Positions 40,785 to 52,527 of a stretch of DNA of 64,000 bases are shown here, piece after piece. Where the stretch lies: positions 16,063,128 to 16,127,127 of the forward strand of contig NC_051092.1 in assembly GCF_901709675.1 (NCBI RefSeq). The letters run 5' to 3'. A program made the position numbers and the translations under genes. The first letter of the stretch is position 1. Each line of letters opens with the position of its first letter. Under the pieces are notes generated by a model. That model saw only the letters and a program-made list of their open reading frames with translations. It was not told where the DNA came from and made no database searches. Origin of the DNA: Syngnathus acus. Lineage: Eukaryota; Chordata; Actinopteri; Syngnathiformes; Syngnathidae.

Positions 40785-40963
40785 ATTTAACAATGGTAGT
40801 ACCTGATGTGTGGCCAGAAGTGGAGAGAGCGGAGCATTTGGCCCGGGGGGCTGCATTGAAGTGGGCTTCGGGGGTTTTCTGTCGACCTGAACATCTGAGA
40901 CGACTGAGCCAGTACAGGAAGAGAGAGAGTCAGCGAACTGCCTCTATACATACAAGACTCAAG
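40785..40963 (+). CDS. exoc3l1 exon 2 (exocyst complex component 3-like 1)
   Basis: EXOC3L1 is a paralogue of Sec6/EXOC3, a rod-like subunit family of the exocyst that tethers secretory vesicles to the plasma membrane. The exon encodes (D)LTMVVPDVWPEVERAEHLARG, GAALKWASGVFCRPEHLRRL and QYRKRESQRTASIHTRLK. The ARGAALKWASG-F-RPE-L-LSQYR pattern matches the N-terminal helix region of vertebrate EXOC3L1, and the QYR-RE-QR stretch is shared with Sec6. The exon is bounded by a TACAG acceptor and an AAG|gtgaca donor, starts in phase 1 and ends in phase 0. The ATG at 40793 may be the start if no upstream coding exon is used. It lies in one of the few transposon-free stretches here. EXOC3 itself is less likely because the ALKWASG block is typical of the L1 form. 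Confidence 0.85.
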
Positions 40964-41074
40964 GTGACAGCACTGGAACACACCCAGATGGTGACAAAGA
41001 TAGAATGCACATACAGTGCAGTTTTTCAGTGTCTTCTTTTTTAATTCTTCATTCACAAATCATTTTTCCTTCAG

Positions 41075-41294
41075 TTAATGGTTCAATCATACTTGGAAGA
41101 AGTGGGTTGGGGCATGGAACAGCTCAGAGAGGCCCAGGCTGAACTGTGGGAACCATGTCAGGCTTTAAAGAAAGCTGGAGTGGAGTATAACAGTAACCGA
41201 GATGAAATTAAATCTCTGGAGAGGCTGAGAGAAGTATCAGTTAACCACCGTCAGCTCCTCACTGCAATCAACAACCTGCCAAGACTTTACTCTG
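41075..41294 (+). CDS. exoc3l1 exon 3
   Basis: It is separated from exon 2 by a 111-bp intron with a good acceptor (TTTTTCCTTCAG). It reads LMVQSYLEEVGWGMEQLREA, then KSLERLREVSVNHRQLLTAI and NNLPRLYS, a largely helical segment matching the QSYLEGV, HKQL and LPRL landmarks of EXOC3L1. The exon starts in phase 0 and ends in phase 1 at TCTG|gtgaga. The next recognised exon is 17.9 kb away, with the intervening intron filled by a decayed Rex3, a gypsy element and foldback element 2. Confidence 0.85.
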
Positions 41295-42112
41295 GTGAGA
41301 TGCGCCCTCGTAAGTGATAGGCTGAACACAATGATAAACATTTTATATGAATATTAAATAATAATTAGAATTTCTGACCTTCAATTTACAGGCATAAATT
41401 AAGATGTGAAACATATTACTCTAAAAAGTAAGGACCTGTTAACACCACTTGATTTATTACATAAATTCAAGTTGAAAAATGTAAATGTAAATAATTAATT
41501 TAATTTAGAGAAAATTTCCAAGTCATTTTAACTCATTTTATGAGTTGGGATCAAAAAATTATGTTGGTAATTACATCAACTTAATTTAGCATGTCAGATT
41601 TCATTGTCAGTAGGCTTAAAACAAAATCCAAGTTGTCATACATTATAAACTTGATTACTTAATTTTTCTCGACAATAAATTTTCCATTTTAAGTTTCCTC
41701 TCTGACCCAAACAGGTGAGTGAGTCTGAAACAAAGTTCCATGGTGAGTAAAACGTAGTTCCAATTGGTCAATTTAATTAATGGGTTTAAAATTGTTTCAA
41801 GCTCTTTTGAGTGAGACAACATTTAAAATTTCACTTGTCTAACTGACTCTAGCTAGCCCATAGCACTGTTATCACGTTAGCTGTGTTCTTCCCCTGAGCT
41901 TGTTTAGCTGTATTCCTCCCCCCAAATTGTGGTCTGATGTTGCTAAGAGAGGAATTAAAGCAGTACATAATTGCTTTATTTTTATTTTCTCCGTCTCTTT
42001 AAAATATGGAGAAGAAAAGGTAGTCATATATAAAGGGCAGTACACAATATGAGCCATCAAAAACAACATTCAGTGTTGTTTTTTAACTGGAAGGATAAAT
42101 TAAAGCTTAGAC
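41295..42112. other. Intron 3 start, no gene
   Basis: AT-rich, with no element recognised. Confidence 0.5.
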
Positions 42113-42950
42113 TAGATCACTTCCAGTGAGAGTTGGTCTCTGCCAAGGCTGACCTTTGTCATTGATTCTGTTCTTCACTTTGATGGACAGAATTTCTTGG
42201 TGCGATCAAGGGGTTGAGGGAGCTTTGGCAACCTCAGCGTCTGCTTTTTGCAGATGTGGTGCTGTTAAATTCTTCAAGTCGTCATCTCCAACTCTTACTG
42301 AAGCGGTTCACAGCTGCGTGTGAACTGGTTAGGATGAAAATCAGCACCTCAAAATCTGAGACCATGGTCCTCTGTCGGATAAGGTTGGATTGCCCCCTTT
42401 GGGTCCGGAATTAGATCGTGCCCCAAGTGGAGTATCTTGAGGTCATGTTCTTGAGCGAGGGTAGGATAGAGCGTGAGATCAACAGGCAGATTGGTGCAGC
42501 GTCTGCTGTGATGCAGACCCTGTATTGGTCTGTCGTGGTGAAGAAGTTGAAAGGCAATGCTCTTGAATTACCGGTTCGATCTACGTTTCTACCCTCACTT
42601 ATGGTCACAATTAGTGGATCATGACCGAAATAACAAGATCCGGGATAGAATGAGTTTTATTTGCAGGGTGTCCGGGCTCTCCCTTAGAGATTGGGTGAGA
42701 AGCTCGGTCATCCGTGAGGGAATTGGAGTCAAGCCGATGCTGATCCACGTTGATAGGAGCCAGATGAGGTGGGTCAGACTGTGAGGTGTTCCAGGCATGT
42801 CCCACTGGAAGGAGGCCCAGAGGATGACCCAGGACACGCTAGAGAGACTATTTCTCTTAGCGGGCCTTGGAACCCCTGGGATGAACTGCATGAAGTGGCT
42901 GGGTAGAGGGAATAGGATGAGAGCACAAACTGCAGCCAAATCGGCCAACA
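42113..42950 (+). pseudogene. Old Rex3 reverse transcriptase fragment
   Basis: It resembles the Rex3 copies from PVRVG-QG-PLS through MDRIS, FAD-VVLLNSSS, TSKSETMVL and GRIEREINRQIGAASAVMQTL to RIMTEITRSGIE- and RDWVRSSVIREGIGV, but with many small deletions and stops. It lacks 5' sequence and a clear GATG tail. It is much more diverged than copies 1-3 and is therefore an older insertion. Confidence 0.8.
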
Positions 42951-42954
42951 CAGG

Positions 42955-45530
42955 TTAATTAAAGGCCAGGAGGACAAACAGCGCTTCACCAGCAATAAAA
43001 TGAGCTGGCTTGAGCCTGTCCAATGAAACACACTCCCAACGCCCACCCCTATCAATCACAAAACTTTCTGGGCCCTGCTCCAGTACCCTAAACGGGCCGT
43101 CATATGGAAGTTGAAAGGGCGAGCAATGGGCGTGGTGGCGCACAAAAAAAACTGAGCAGACATGAGTGCCGACAGTACAAACACCTTAGGAAGGCAATGG
43201 TGGACAGGCATGAGCGCCAAAGGGCCTCACAACAAAAAGGACAAAGGCCGCGCATCGGAACCTTTGGTTATAAACTGCCTTGGCACGCGAAGTGGCTGAC
43301 CAAGTGAGCACCAATTCAGCTGTAGCGGCGTTAAGATCGTCCTTCGAAGCCTAATGTAACCGCAGCAAAACCCATGGAAGATGGTCAACAAAGTTATTGT
43401 CCGAGAGCTTAGCACACAGCGCTGCCTTAAGAGAGCAGTGGAAACGCTCGCACAACCCATTTGCCTGCGGGTGGTAGGCAATAGTACGGTGAACATGTAT
43501 ACCCAAGGACTCAGCCAAAGCCAACCAACTGGAACATGCGGGCTACACCTGCCAAGGTTGTGGAGGACAGGGGAACAGCTTCCAGCCACCAAGTGGTCCG
43601 ATCCACCATCGCAAGTAGATGTGTGAAACCCTTCCAAGGAGGAAAAGGGCCCACTAGATCCACGTCTACGTGGTCAAACCGCCTGGTCGGAATCGGAAAA
43701 AGCTCGAGGGTCTCCCTGGTGTGACGGTGGACTTTGGCACGCTGACACTGCACGCACACAACTGCGCAACCCCTAACCTCCTTACGTACTCCAGGCCAGA
43801 CAAACTTGGCTGTCTCCAGCTTAACTGATGCACGAAGGCCAGGATGTGAAAGGAAGTGGATGGAGTAAAAAACCCAACAACACAATTTCATCGGAACTCC
43901 GGGATGAGGACCACCCGTGGACACATTGCAAAGAAAAGCAGAACTGTCCTCACTCAAAGCCACTTCCTCAATCTTCAGAGCCGTACCTCACAATTATAGG
44001 CTGCGAATGTCAGGATCAATAATGTGGTCTGCTGCCATCCCAGAAAATTTCAACTTTTGAGCTGGATTCGACAAACCAGCACACGCGACAGACAGACAGC
44101 TTCAGGGTTACATTTACCCGCCACATGCTAAATGTTTGTGGTAAACTCGTAAATGTACGCTAAGTGCTGCTTGTTCTCTTGCAGCCTGCAACAACAAAAA
44201 ATCCAAGGGGCTGCCACACACCATCTACCAGCTGCTCAACCACCACATCTACAGCAATATCAGACTCGTCTGTAGTCAAAGCCACTATCGCCGTGGAAAT
44301 CGGGTGGGCTAAGAGAGCTGTGCTTGCGAGGGTGTCCTTAGCTTGTTGAAAAGAAAAAAACTCAACTGGGATGTTTTTCATGGCATCGTAAAGAGGCTGC
44401 ATGAGGTGGGTCACACGAGGAAGGAACCGGTTATCAAAATGAACCATGCCCAAAAACTCCTGCAGCACCTTAACTGGGGCAGGACTGGGGAAATCCACCA
44501 GTGCCTTCACTTTGGTGGGCAACGGGACCGCACTGCCGTGTGAATCCAGGCGCTTAAACACTTTCGTCAAGATAGACAAACACAAAGTCAAGGTCACGTA
44601 ACCCCCTTATGCGCATGCACGGTTGTGCTCAGTAATACTGTTAAGCAGACGAAAATCGCCACAGGCCCACCAAGAACCATCCATTTTCGGCAACATGTGC
44701 CTACAGGCTATTCGATTGCCCCACGATCCCCAAACGCTCCATTGTAGTAAACTCCTCTTTTGATATAGACAATTTGGCCATGTCAAGGTGACGCGCGCAG
44801 GCAAAAACGGGCGGCCCCACAGTGAGAATGAAATGCTCCACCAGTGGAAATAAGCTGGAGTCTGCCAGCAACCTCTGATAAACGTCCCCCCATGTAAAAA
44901 AACTAGCATGCACCATCACTCCGATTCCTCCGGCCTCAAAAAGTGGCGAAAGACGCAGCATCAATTAAACGTCCATTAAGAACATCGGCAAGCAGTCCAT
45001 GTGCACACAGAAAATCAGCTTGAGACAGCGATGGAGGCAATAACAAAATTCCATTGGAAATTGCGTCCATTGAAATACACAGTCACCAACCTGGAGCTGA
45101 AACTGTGGATGGATGAGCTGTTAGCTGCACTCAGAGGCGGCCCACAATTTCTGGTCCTCTTGCCCGCAACAGTGATTGCAAGCAGGCTTACTTGCGACCT
45201 GCAGTCCATCAAGAAGTAACTTCCTGACGACGAGTCTTTGATGAAGAGCAACTCATTCCCCTCGCCGGTGCCCACTGCTGCTACTGAGCGCTGGTTTTCT
45301 TTGTCCGAAACCCCATAGTTGCAAGGTGGAACACAGCAATGAGCCTGGGTGCCAAAACGCTGATGGAAGGAGCACAGAACCCTCTCGTGCTGCTTCTGCA
45401 CAGCCACTCCAGTCACCATCGTCTGGTCCACGTTCGCCACTGCATCAGGAAGGACTTCTATCACCATGATCTGCACGGCTATCCACCTCATAGCCAGAAG
45501 AACATGATCGGCTTCTACAGTGGTCAACAA
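42955..45530 (-). pseudogene. Ty3/gypsy retrotransposon pol, heavily decayed
   Basis: Reading leftwards on the minus strand. At 45530-45015 a cysteine/histidine-poor gag remnant is followed by a protease-like LLFIKDSSSGSYFLMDCRSQ. At 44909-44607 there are reverse transcriptase pieces (DGSWWACGDFRLLN). At 44597-44160 come ALVDFPSPAPVKVLQEFLGM, RFLPRVTHLMQPLYDAM and VDGVWQPLGFF, the palm end and RNase H start. At 43963-43511 the integrase has HPGLRASVKLETAKFVWPGV, CAVVCVQCQRAKVHRHT, FDHVDVDLVGPFPPWKGFTH (first catalytic Asp) and WLEAVPLS. At 43143-42955 the integrase end has YDGPFRVLEQGPESFVIDRG and SLDRLKPAH. Many frame breaks show an old copy. No LTRs were recognised. Confidence 0.82.
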
Positions 45531-45651
45531 TTGTCAGACAAACGGAGTTCGCAAGCGCAGCGCGTACAGAAGGCAGCAAATGCCGTATATGAAAATATGC
45601 GGGAACAAGAATCCGCCTTCATCCAAACCTAACAGCATCAATATTTTGGCC

Positions 45652-46658
45652 CAGAGAGAAACAATGCACCTTCCTTTGATGTCTATTGTTATGCTAATGT
45701 CTATGCTAATGTTTTGGCGCCAGTCGAGACAGCGCCATCTTGGCGCCAGCCAAGGCGGCGCCATCTTGGCTGACGCCATCTTGGCTGGGGGCATTGTTAT
45801 GCCAATGTAAATGCTAATGTGTATGGCACCAGCCAAGGCGGCGCCATCTTGGCTGGCTGGCGCCATCTTGGCTGGCTGGCGCCACCTTGGCTGGCTGGTG
45901 CCACCTTGGCTGGATGGGGCCATCTTGGCTGGATGGGGCCACCTTGGCTGGCTGGCCCCACCTTGGCTGGCTGGGGCCACCTTGGCTGGCTGGGGCCACC
46001 TTGGCTGGCTGGGGCCATCTTGGGTGGGGACATGTAAGGACATGTATTTTAGCTTTTTTAACTTTACTAATTTGACATTCAATAGTTTGCGGGGACCGTT
46101 CAATAGTTTGCGGGGTCGTAGTCGTCTCCAAGAGTCGAGTCGTTAAAGAGCCAGCATTTACTGACTCCAAGCTGCCTGTGTGTAAATTTGCGGCTGAAGA
46201 CATCTGAAAGAGAGAGGCCAGGTGTTGGTGAATCTAATTTGACATTGACTCCTGGGTGCAAGTTGTAGCGGGGTCGTCTCCAAGAATCGAGCCGTTAAAG
46301 AACCTGCATTTACTGGCTCAGAGTCGCCTATGTGTAAGTATGCGGCTGAAGACATCTGAAAGAGAGAGGCCAGGTGTTGGTGCATCTAATTTGAGGTTCA
46401 ATAGTTTGCGGGGCGCTAGTCGTCTCCACGAATTGAGCTGTTAAAGAGCCCACATTTACTGGCTCCGAGTCGTCTATGTGTAAATTTGTTGATGAAGACA
46501 AACCTTTTCCACCAATCATTAGCTATAGCAGAGCGTTTTCGCGTCACATGACCCCATAGGCGTGACCTTCTCCCCGCCAAGTTTGAAGTTAGTTTGGGAC
46601 AGACGACCATCGATCATTTGAGAGGACAAGCCAGCGCATGAGCTCTGATCAGCTGAGT
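45652..46658 (+). repeat. Outer left arm of foldback element 2 with 19-bp minisatellite and ~150-bp direct repeats
   Basis: At 45847-46022 a 19-bp unit CTTGGCTGGCTGGCGCCAT and variants repeats nine or ten times. GCCATCTTGG-like cores resemble YY1 sites. From 46081, GTCGTCTCCAAGA-TCGAG recurs at 46121, 46273 and 46419, each followed by TTAAAGA and a TTTACTGRCTC block. The arm is cut at 46658, just inside exon a of the arm gene, by a LINE. Confidence 0.85.
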
Positions 46659-48955
46659 CCTGGATCAGTCCGATGAGAGTGGTGTCGTCTGCATACTTCA
46701 GGAGCTTCACAGGAGAGTCACCTGAGGAGAAATCATTAGTGTAGAGAGAGAAGAGCAGTGGGGAGAGGACGCACCCCTGAGGGGCTCCAGTATTGGTGGT
46801 CCGGGTGTCGGATGTGATAGTCCCCAGCCTCACACGCTGTCTCCTGTTGGTCAGGTAGCTGGTGATCCACTGACAGGTGGAGGCAGGCACCGCAAGCTGG
46901 ATGAGCTTCTGTTGGAGGATGTCAGGAGCTGAAGTCCACAAACAGGATCCTGGCGTACATTCCTGGGGTGTCCAGGTGGTGCAGGATGTAGTGCCGTCCC
47001 ATGTTGACTGCATCGTGCACCCACCCGTTTGCTCGGTAGGCAAACTGTAGGGGTTCAAGCAGGGGGCCTGTGATGTCCTTCAGGTGGTTCAACACTGACC
47101 TCTCAAAAGATTTCATGACCACAGATGTCAGGGCGACAGGTCTATAGTCATTCAAACCTGTGATGGCGGGCTTCTTGGCCACCGGTACGATGGTGGAGCT
47201 CTTGAAGCACAAGGGCACACAGCTCCAGGGAACGGTTGAAGATCCGTGCAAAAGTGGGTGCCAGTTGTTCAGCACAGACTTTCAAGCAGGAAGGGGATAC
47301 GCTGTCTGGGCCCGTTGCCTTCCTGATCTTTTGTCTCCGGAACATCTGACGCACTTCCTCCTCGCGGATCTGGAGTGCGGGCACGGCCTCTGCAAGAGAG
47401 CGAGTAGGTGACAACGGTGATGGAGGTGTGGCCAGAGCGGTTGTGGGGGGAGGTGAGTATGTTGATTGTGCTGCAGGAGGTCCTGTTGTGTGGCAGGACC
47501 GATCAAACCTGCAGTAAAACCTGTTTAGCTGGTTTGCAAGCCTTGGGCTCTCTACAGGACGGGGGGGTTGGTTTCTTGAAGCCCGTGATGCTCTGCAGAC
47601 CTTTCCACATTGTTGAGGGATCAGGATTGGCAGAGAGGTGTCTCTCCAGGCTCTCCCCGTAACACCTCTTGGCTTTCCTGACCTCTCGGTTCAGTCTGTT
47701 TCTGGTCTGCTTGAACAGGTCCCAGTTGCCACTCCTGTAGGCCTCCTCCTTGACTTTGCGCAGCCTCCTGAGGTTCGGTGTAAACCAAGGTTTGTCGTTG
47801 TTGTACGTGCAGAAGGTCTTAGTCTGCACACACAGATCCTCACAAAAACTGATGTATGATGTGACAGTGTCAGTGAGTTTATGTAGGTCTGAAGTTGCAG
47901 CTTCAAAAACTCCCCAGTCGGTGCAGTCAAAGCAGGCTTGGAGGTCCTGATTTGACTCCACTGTCCACTTCCTCACAGTCCTCACCACAGGCTTAGAAGT
48001 TTTTAATTTCTGCCTGTAGGCCGGGATCAGATGAACTAGACAGTGGTCCGAGAGTCCTAAAGCTGCACGAGCCACGGAGTGGTATGCATCCTTTATTACG
48101 GTGTAGCAGTGGTCCAGTGTCTGTGCCCCTCTGGTGGGACACGTTATGTGCTGTCTGTATTTGGGGAGTTCGTGTGCAAGGTTCGCCCTGTTAAAATCAC
48201 CCAGAACAATGATTAGTGAATTTGGTAGAAGTTTCTCTATGTCTGTCACCTGGTCAGCCAGCATCTGCGTGGTTTCACTCGCACGTGCATGTGGTGGAAT
48301 GTAAACAGCCGCCATGACGATCGAGAAGAACTCTCGTGGTGAATAGAACGGCTGGCAGTTTATGAAAAGTGTTTCTAGGAGAGGGCTGCAAGACTCTTTC
48401 AACACCGTGACATCAGTACACCAACGATCATTAATATAGAAACATAGACCACTTCCCTTTGATTTTCCGGTGAGCTCCGCGCTGCGGTCTGTACGCATTA
48501 GCCGAAACTCAGCTAGTTCCACGGCGTAGTGGCGGGTGCGTCCGTCAAGCCACGTTTAAAAAAAAAAAAGCGCGGCGGATATGCTGAAGTCCGTGTTCCT
48601 TGAAGTGAGAAGCAGCAGTTCGCCCATCTTGTTCGCCAGGGAGCGGACATTCGCCAGATGAATTGATGGTATGGCAGAACGGAACCCTCTCTGTCTCAGC
48701 TTTACGGCGCGTTTGCCACGTCATCTTTGGCGTGCTAGCTTGTATAGCACCGCCACTCCGGCTAAAATCTCCGTCAAACAGTCTGGATCAGAGAGAACTG
48801 GAGAGAAAATACCAGGAGAAGACTGTCCGATGTTTAACAGGTCTTCTCTGGTAAGAGTGATCCAGGATGGACAGCAGAGGACACAGAACACACACAAAAT
48901 AAGACAACGTAGCAGAGGGCGACTCACCGTGGCAGCCATCCACGGCGCCATCATG
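46659..48955 (-). pseudogene. Rex1/L2-type LINE with intact 5' end but missing 3' end
   Basis: The minus strand starts near an ATG at 48955 (MMAPWMAATVSRPLLRC). Frames then give SIHLANVRSLANKMGELLLL, GSGLCFYINDRWCTDVTVL, VMAAVYIPPHARASE, LIIVLGDFNRANLAHEL and ALGLSDHCLVHLIPAYR, the endonuclease, in the open frame 48522-47503. The reverse transcriptase continues in shifting frames: [69 protein letters not shown] and KYADDTTLIGLIQ. It is cut off just after this catalytic box at 46659. The 3' third and tail are absent, and the arm sequence beyond (rest of exon a and part of intron a) is also missing, so a deletion spans the junction. Confidence 0.85.
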
Positions 48956-49001
48956 ACGTAAAGACGTAAACATGATGTAATGTTTATGTATTGTCCTGCA
49001 G

Positions 49002-49888
49002 ATATTATCGTTTTTGCCGATGCTCATAATCCTCGTAAGTACTTGATTTATGAGTTTGTTATTTACATTAATATATTACTCTTTTTTTCTAAAGTTTATA
49101 ATACGTTTTTTTCTTTCACAAAAAGCACCCTTCAACGATGACTTCAGCGGAGTTTATCTGACGCAATCAGACTACGGTGAGTCAGACGTTCATCTATGAT
49201 AGCGAATATAAATGCTACTAGTTTGTGATTTATTTTATGTATGTAACAGATCTCATAGCCGCAGCCAAAGAGGACATTAGAAAAAAACGGACTGCCGACA
49301 GAAGCTGATTCCGAAACAGCACAGACGCACAGGCGTCTGTCGACGACGTTTTAGAATACCAGAGCCTGGTGGAGCCAATCGCATCAGAGTCATGTTCTAC
49401 CATTGAGGCCAATCAACTCACGCCCCACGCAGACCGGCAGGTAGTTGTCACGAACATAGAAGTGGAGCCGGAAGCATTCACGGACACAGAATTGGCGGAT
49501 GCTTTATCTGCATACGACGGCGTGAACCACCCTCACGAGTCGGCGAAAAAGGTTAGAGGTATTTTCTTCAATTTTTTTTCTCTTTCTGTGTTATCATTCG
49601 ACTAACTATTTTTGGTATTATAACGGTTTTACTGACTTTAAATATCTACTTCCAGTTAAACGTCGTTACACGGGCCGAGGGATTCAAATAGGAAAAAGGA
49701 GGAGGTGGGCAGCCATCTACAACACAAGCCATCCAACCACCAGGGGGCCTGAGCCGGCACGCGAGGGTCATCACCATAAGAATAGGAGACGTCCAGTAAA
49801 GTGCAGTGGTAATTGCATCTACAAAAGTCGACTACAAGAGTGTTTTAGGGTTATACACATCCTGACAAATTTGGCTGAATCAACATAG
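49002..49888 (+). pseudogene. Unknown five-exon arm gene, left copy (first exon lost, exon d frameshifted)
   Basis: Four exons can be placed by comparison with the right arm: b 49002-49034, c 49126-49176, d 49250-49558 and e 49656-49888, each with GT/AG borders and phase 1 at every junction. They read DIIVFADAHNP, PFNDDFSGVYLTQSDY, DLIAAAKEDIRKK and IEANQLTPHADRQVVVTNIE through AFTDTELADALSAYDGVNHP, and finally VKRRYTGRGIQIGKRRRWAA, IYNTSHPTTRGPEPAREGHH and ECFRVIHI, with a stop at 49888. Three small indels in exon d cause a stop. The exon carrying the candidate start was removed with the LINE at 46659-48955. The protein is acidic in the middle and basic at the end. I do not recognise its family. 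Confidence 0.65.
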
Positions 49889-50028
49889 GTCGCTGTTTTT
49901 ACTATTTCGTGTTGTTTCTGTTGTGTTTTTAAAAAAGAAATATATAATTGGCTCCTTACCTCGACATTAAGTGTGGTCTGTTAACTACAACAGAACCACT
50001 CTGCTGAACACTTCTCAGAGGTTGCGAA

Positions 50029-52527
50029 TTAACAACATTGTTCACACGCATACCTTGACGATGTGTGCTGAAACGCTGGTGCGCTGTCATCAATAACATC
50101 TATTTCGTGATCAATTATTACAGAGCTGTTGTTAGGCTGCTGAGGAATGTGCTGAAACGCTGGTGCAATGTCATCAGTTATTACAGAGCCGTTGTTAGGC
50201 TGGTGAGGCATGTGTTGAAATGTTGGTGCGTTGTCATCAATAACATCTATTTCATGATCAATTATTACAGAGCAGTTGTTAGGCTGTTGGCGGATATGCT
50301 GGAATGTTGGTGTGTCGGCATCGGTAACAGATGGCATGGGTTCAACAGGCTTAACGGTCAACTGGTCAACCAAAAGCTGCGTATTTAGATTTTTGATCAT
50401 GGCTAGCAGTTGAACAGGAATATCAGGACTGATACGGCCGCTGTTATCACTAGCTTGGTTGTGTAATTCCTCTATCATGTCTACCAATTGTGACGGGATC
50501 GGTGTAGGACTTTGTCTACCTTCATTCAGACTTTGATGTTCAGATCATCTATGACAGCTTGTAAATGGGTAAGCATATCAGGGCTGAGGGAGTTCTCTCC
50601 CACCGACACAGTAGCGTTGTTGGGAACCGTGAGCAAATCTGATGTTAATTCTGATATTTGATCCCTAGACGCATCAGTTGATGGCAAATCAATATCGTTA
50701 TTAATGCTCAACAAATCTGGCTCTAGCTCAGGTGTATCACTTCTTTGGTTTACAGCCGTTTCACAACATGGTTGCAAATCTATTTCGTCAATGCAACGGG
50801 TCCAGATGGCATCACCTCCAGGCTGCTCAGATCCTGCTCCGGGCAACTGTGCAGGATCGTGGAGCACATGTTCAACATGAGCCTGAGGCTGCACAGGGTA
50901 CCACAGCTGTGGAAGACGTCCTGCGTGGTACCGGTGCCCAAGTCATCTCGCCCTAGTGACTTCAACCACTACCGGCCGGTGGCCCTGACATCCCACCTGG
51001 CGAAGACCCTGGAGAGGCTGGTCCTCCACCACCTGCGCCCCCTGGTGAGCTCCTCCGCCGACCCCCTGCAGTTCGCCTACCGGCCGAGCATCGGGGTTGA
51101 GGACGCCGTCATCTTCCTCATGCAGAGGTCCCTGGCTCACCTGGAGCGGGCTGGAAGCACTGTGAGGATTATGTTTTATGATTTCTCCAGTGCCTTCAAC
51201 ATCATCCAGCCAGAACTGCTGGGGAACAAACTGCATCATGCTGGAGCCTGCCAGCAGCTGACATCATGGGTCCTGGACTTCCTCACAAACAGACCACAGT
51301 TTGTGAGGACAGGAGGCCGTGTGTCTGACACGGTGGTCTGCAGCACAGGAGCTTCACAGGGGACCGTCCTGGCCCCCCTCCTCTTCACCATCTACACAGC
51401 TGACTTCACCCACCACACATCGACCTGCCACCTCCAGAGGTTCTCGGACGACTCCGCCATCGTCGGTCTCATTAACAACGGAGACGAGATGGAGTACCGA
51501 GGACTGAATCACAGATTCGTGGACTGGTGCCAGCGGAACCGCCTCCAGATTAACTCTGGAAAAACAAAGGCGCTGGTGGTGGACTTCCGCCGGCGCGAAG
51601 ACCCCCCCTCGCCGGTGAACATCCAGGGAACGGACGTAGAGATTGTGGACTCTTACAAGTACCTGGGTGTTCACCTGAACAATAAACTGGACTGGACTGG
51701 TAACACTCAGGCCCTATACAAGAAGGGCCAGAGCAGACTCCACCTGCTGCGCAGACTGAGGTCCTTCGGAGTGAGGGACGGCCTCCTGAGGACCTTCTAC
51801 GACTCTGTGGTGGCGTCCGCAATTTTTTATGGGGTGGTCTGCTGGAGCAGCGGCATCACTGCAGCGGAGAGGAAGAGGCTGGACAAGGTGGTGAAGAAAG
51901 CCGGCTCTGTCCTGGGCTGCAGTCTGGACCGGGTGGAGGTGGTGGGGGAGAGGAGGATGGTGGCTAAGCTGTCCTCCATCATGGACAACGTCTCCCACCC
52001 CCTTCATGAGACTGTCAGAGCCCTGGAGAGCTCCATCAGTGACCGGCTTCGTCACCCACGATGCACCACCGAGAGGCATCGCAGGTCCTTCCTCCCTGCT
52101 GCCATCAGACTATACAACCAGGCTAAATCACTGTAGCTAACGGACAATAATTACGTGCAATAATAACGTGCAATAACCGTGTGTAGTCATATGTGCAATA
52201 TCTGTCTACCTCATACTCTTTCTACCTGCTTTTGCACAGTTTTTCCTTCCCTTGCACTATTTTTTTATCTAATAATTTCTTATCTCCACTGTATATTGTG
52301 TATACTGTGTAAAGGTGTATTGTGTACATACTGTCCATATTTTTTTAATTATATATATCTTTACTTTTTTAAATCTTTTACCCCCTTCCCTGCATGCGTG
52401 TGTGCGTGTATGTTAAGTGTACTGCTGCTTACACAGGAGTTTCCCCATTGAGGGAATAATAAAGGACTATCTTATCTTATCTTGTTAGGAAATCTGACTC
52501 CGATGACGAGAGGTTACAACAATCCAT
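50029..52527 (-). pseudogene. Unknown loop gene with ~30-residue tandem repeats, split by Rex1
   Basis: On the minus strand an ATG at 52527 opens MDCCNLSSSESDFL, which reaches the inserted Rex1 (50790-52486). Beyond it the frame resumes with IDEIDLQPCCETAVNQRSDT, LLSINNDIDLPSTDASRDQI and SPDMLTHLQAVIDD. After a one-base shift near 50540 it continues HQSLNEGRQSPTPIPSQLVD, MIEELHNQ, SPDIPVQLLAMIKNL and then about four tandem repeats of the type APTFQHMPHQPNNGSVI with DHEIDVIDD between them. It ends SSRYACEQCC at 50029, although a CAAG|gtatgc at the SSR could be a splice donor. It is acidic and low-complexity with repeated SP-x-L-x-x-L motifs. No known domain. It runs convergent to the left-arm gene. 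Confidence 0.5.
50790..52486 (+). mobile_element. Rex1 LINE, 5'-truncated, open reverse transcriptase
   Basis: The frame runs without a break from about 50793 (NATGPDGITSRLLRSCSGQL) to 52136. It holds [91 protein letters not shown] and YLGVHLNNKLDWTGN, ending SFLPAAIRLYNQAKSL. The nucleotides at FSSAFN closely resemble the sequence commonly used to detect fish Rex1. The 3' end is AATAAAGGACTATCTTATCT with TCTTA repeats. The endonuclease is missing. It interrupts the loop gene of foldback element 2. Confidence 0.9.

Noticed and set aside
45534-46203. Repeat proteins such as QPRWPQPAKVAP or GWLAPPWLAGA
   Set aside because: They come from the 19-bp minisatellite in the foldback arms. All frames are open because few stops fit the unit.
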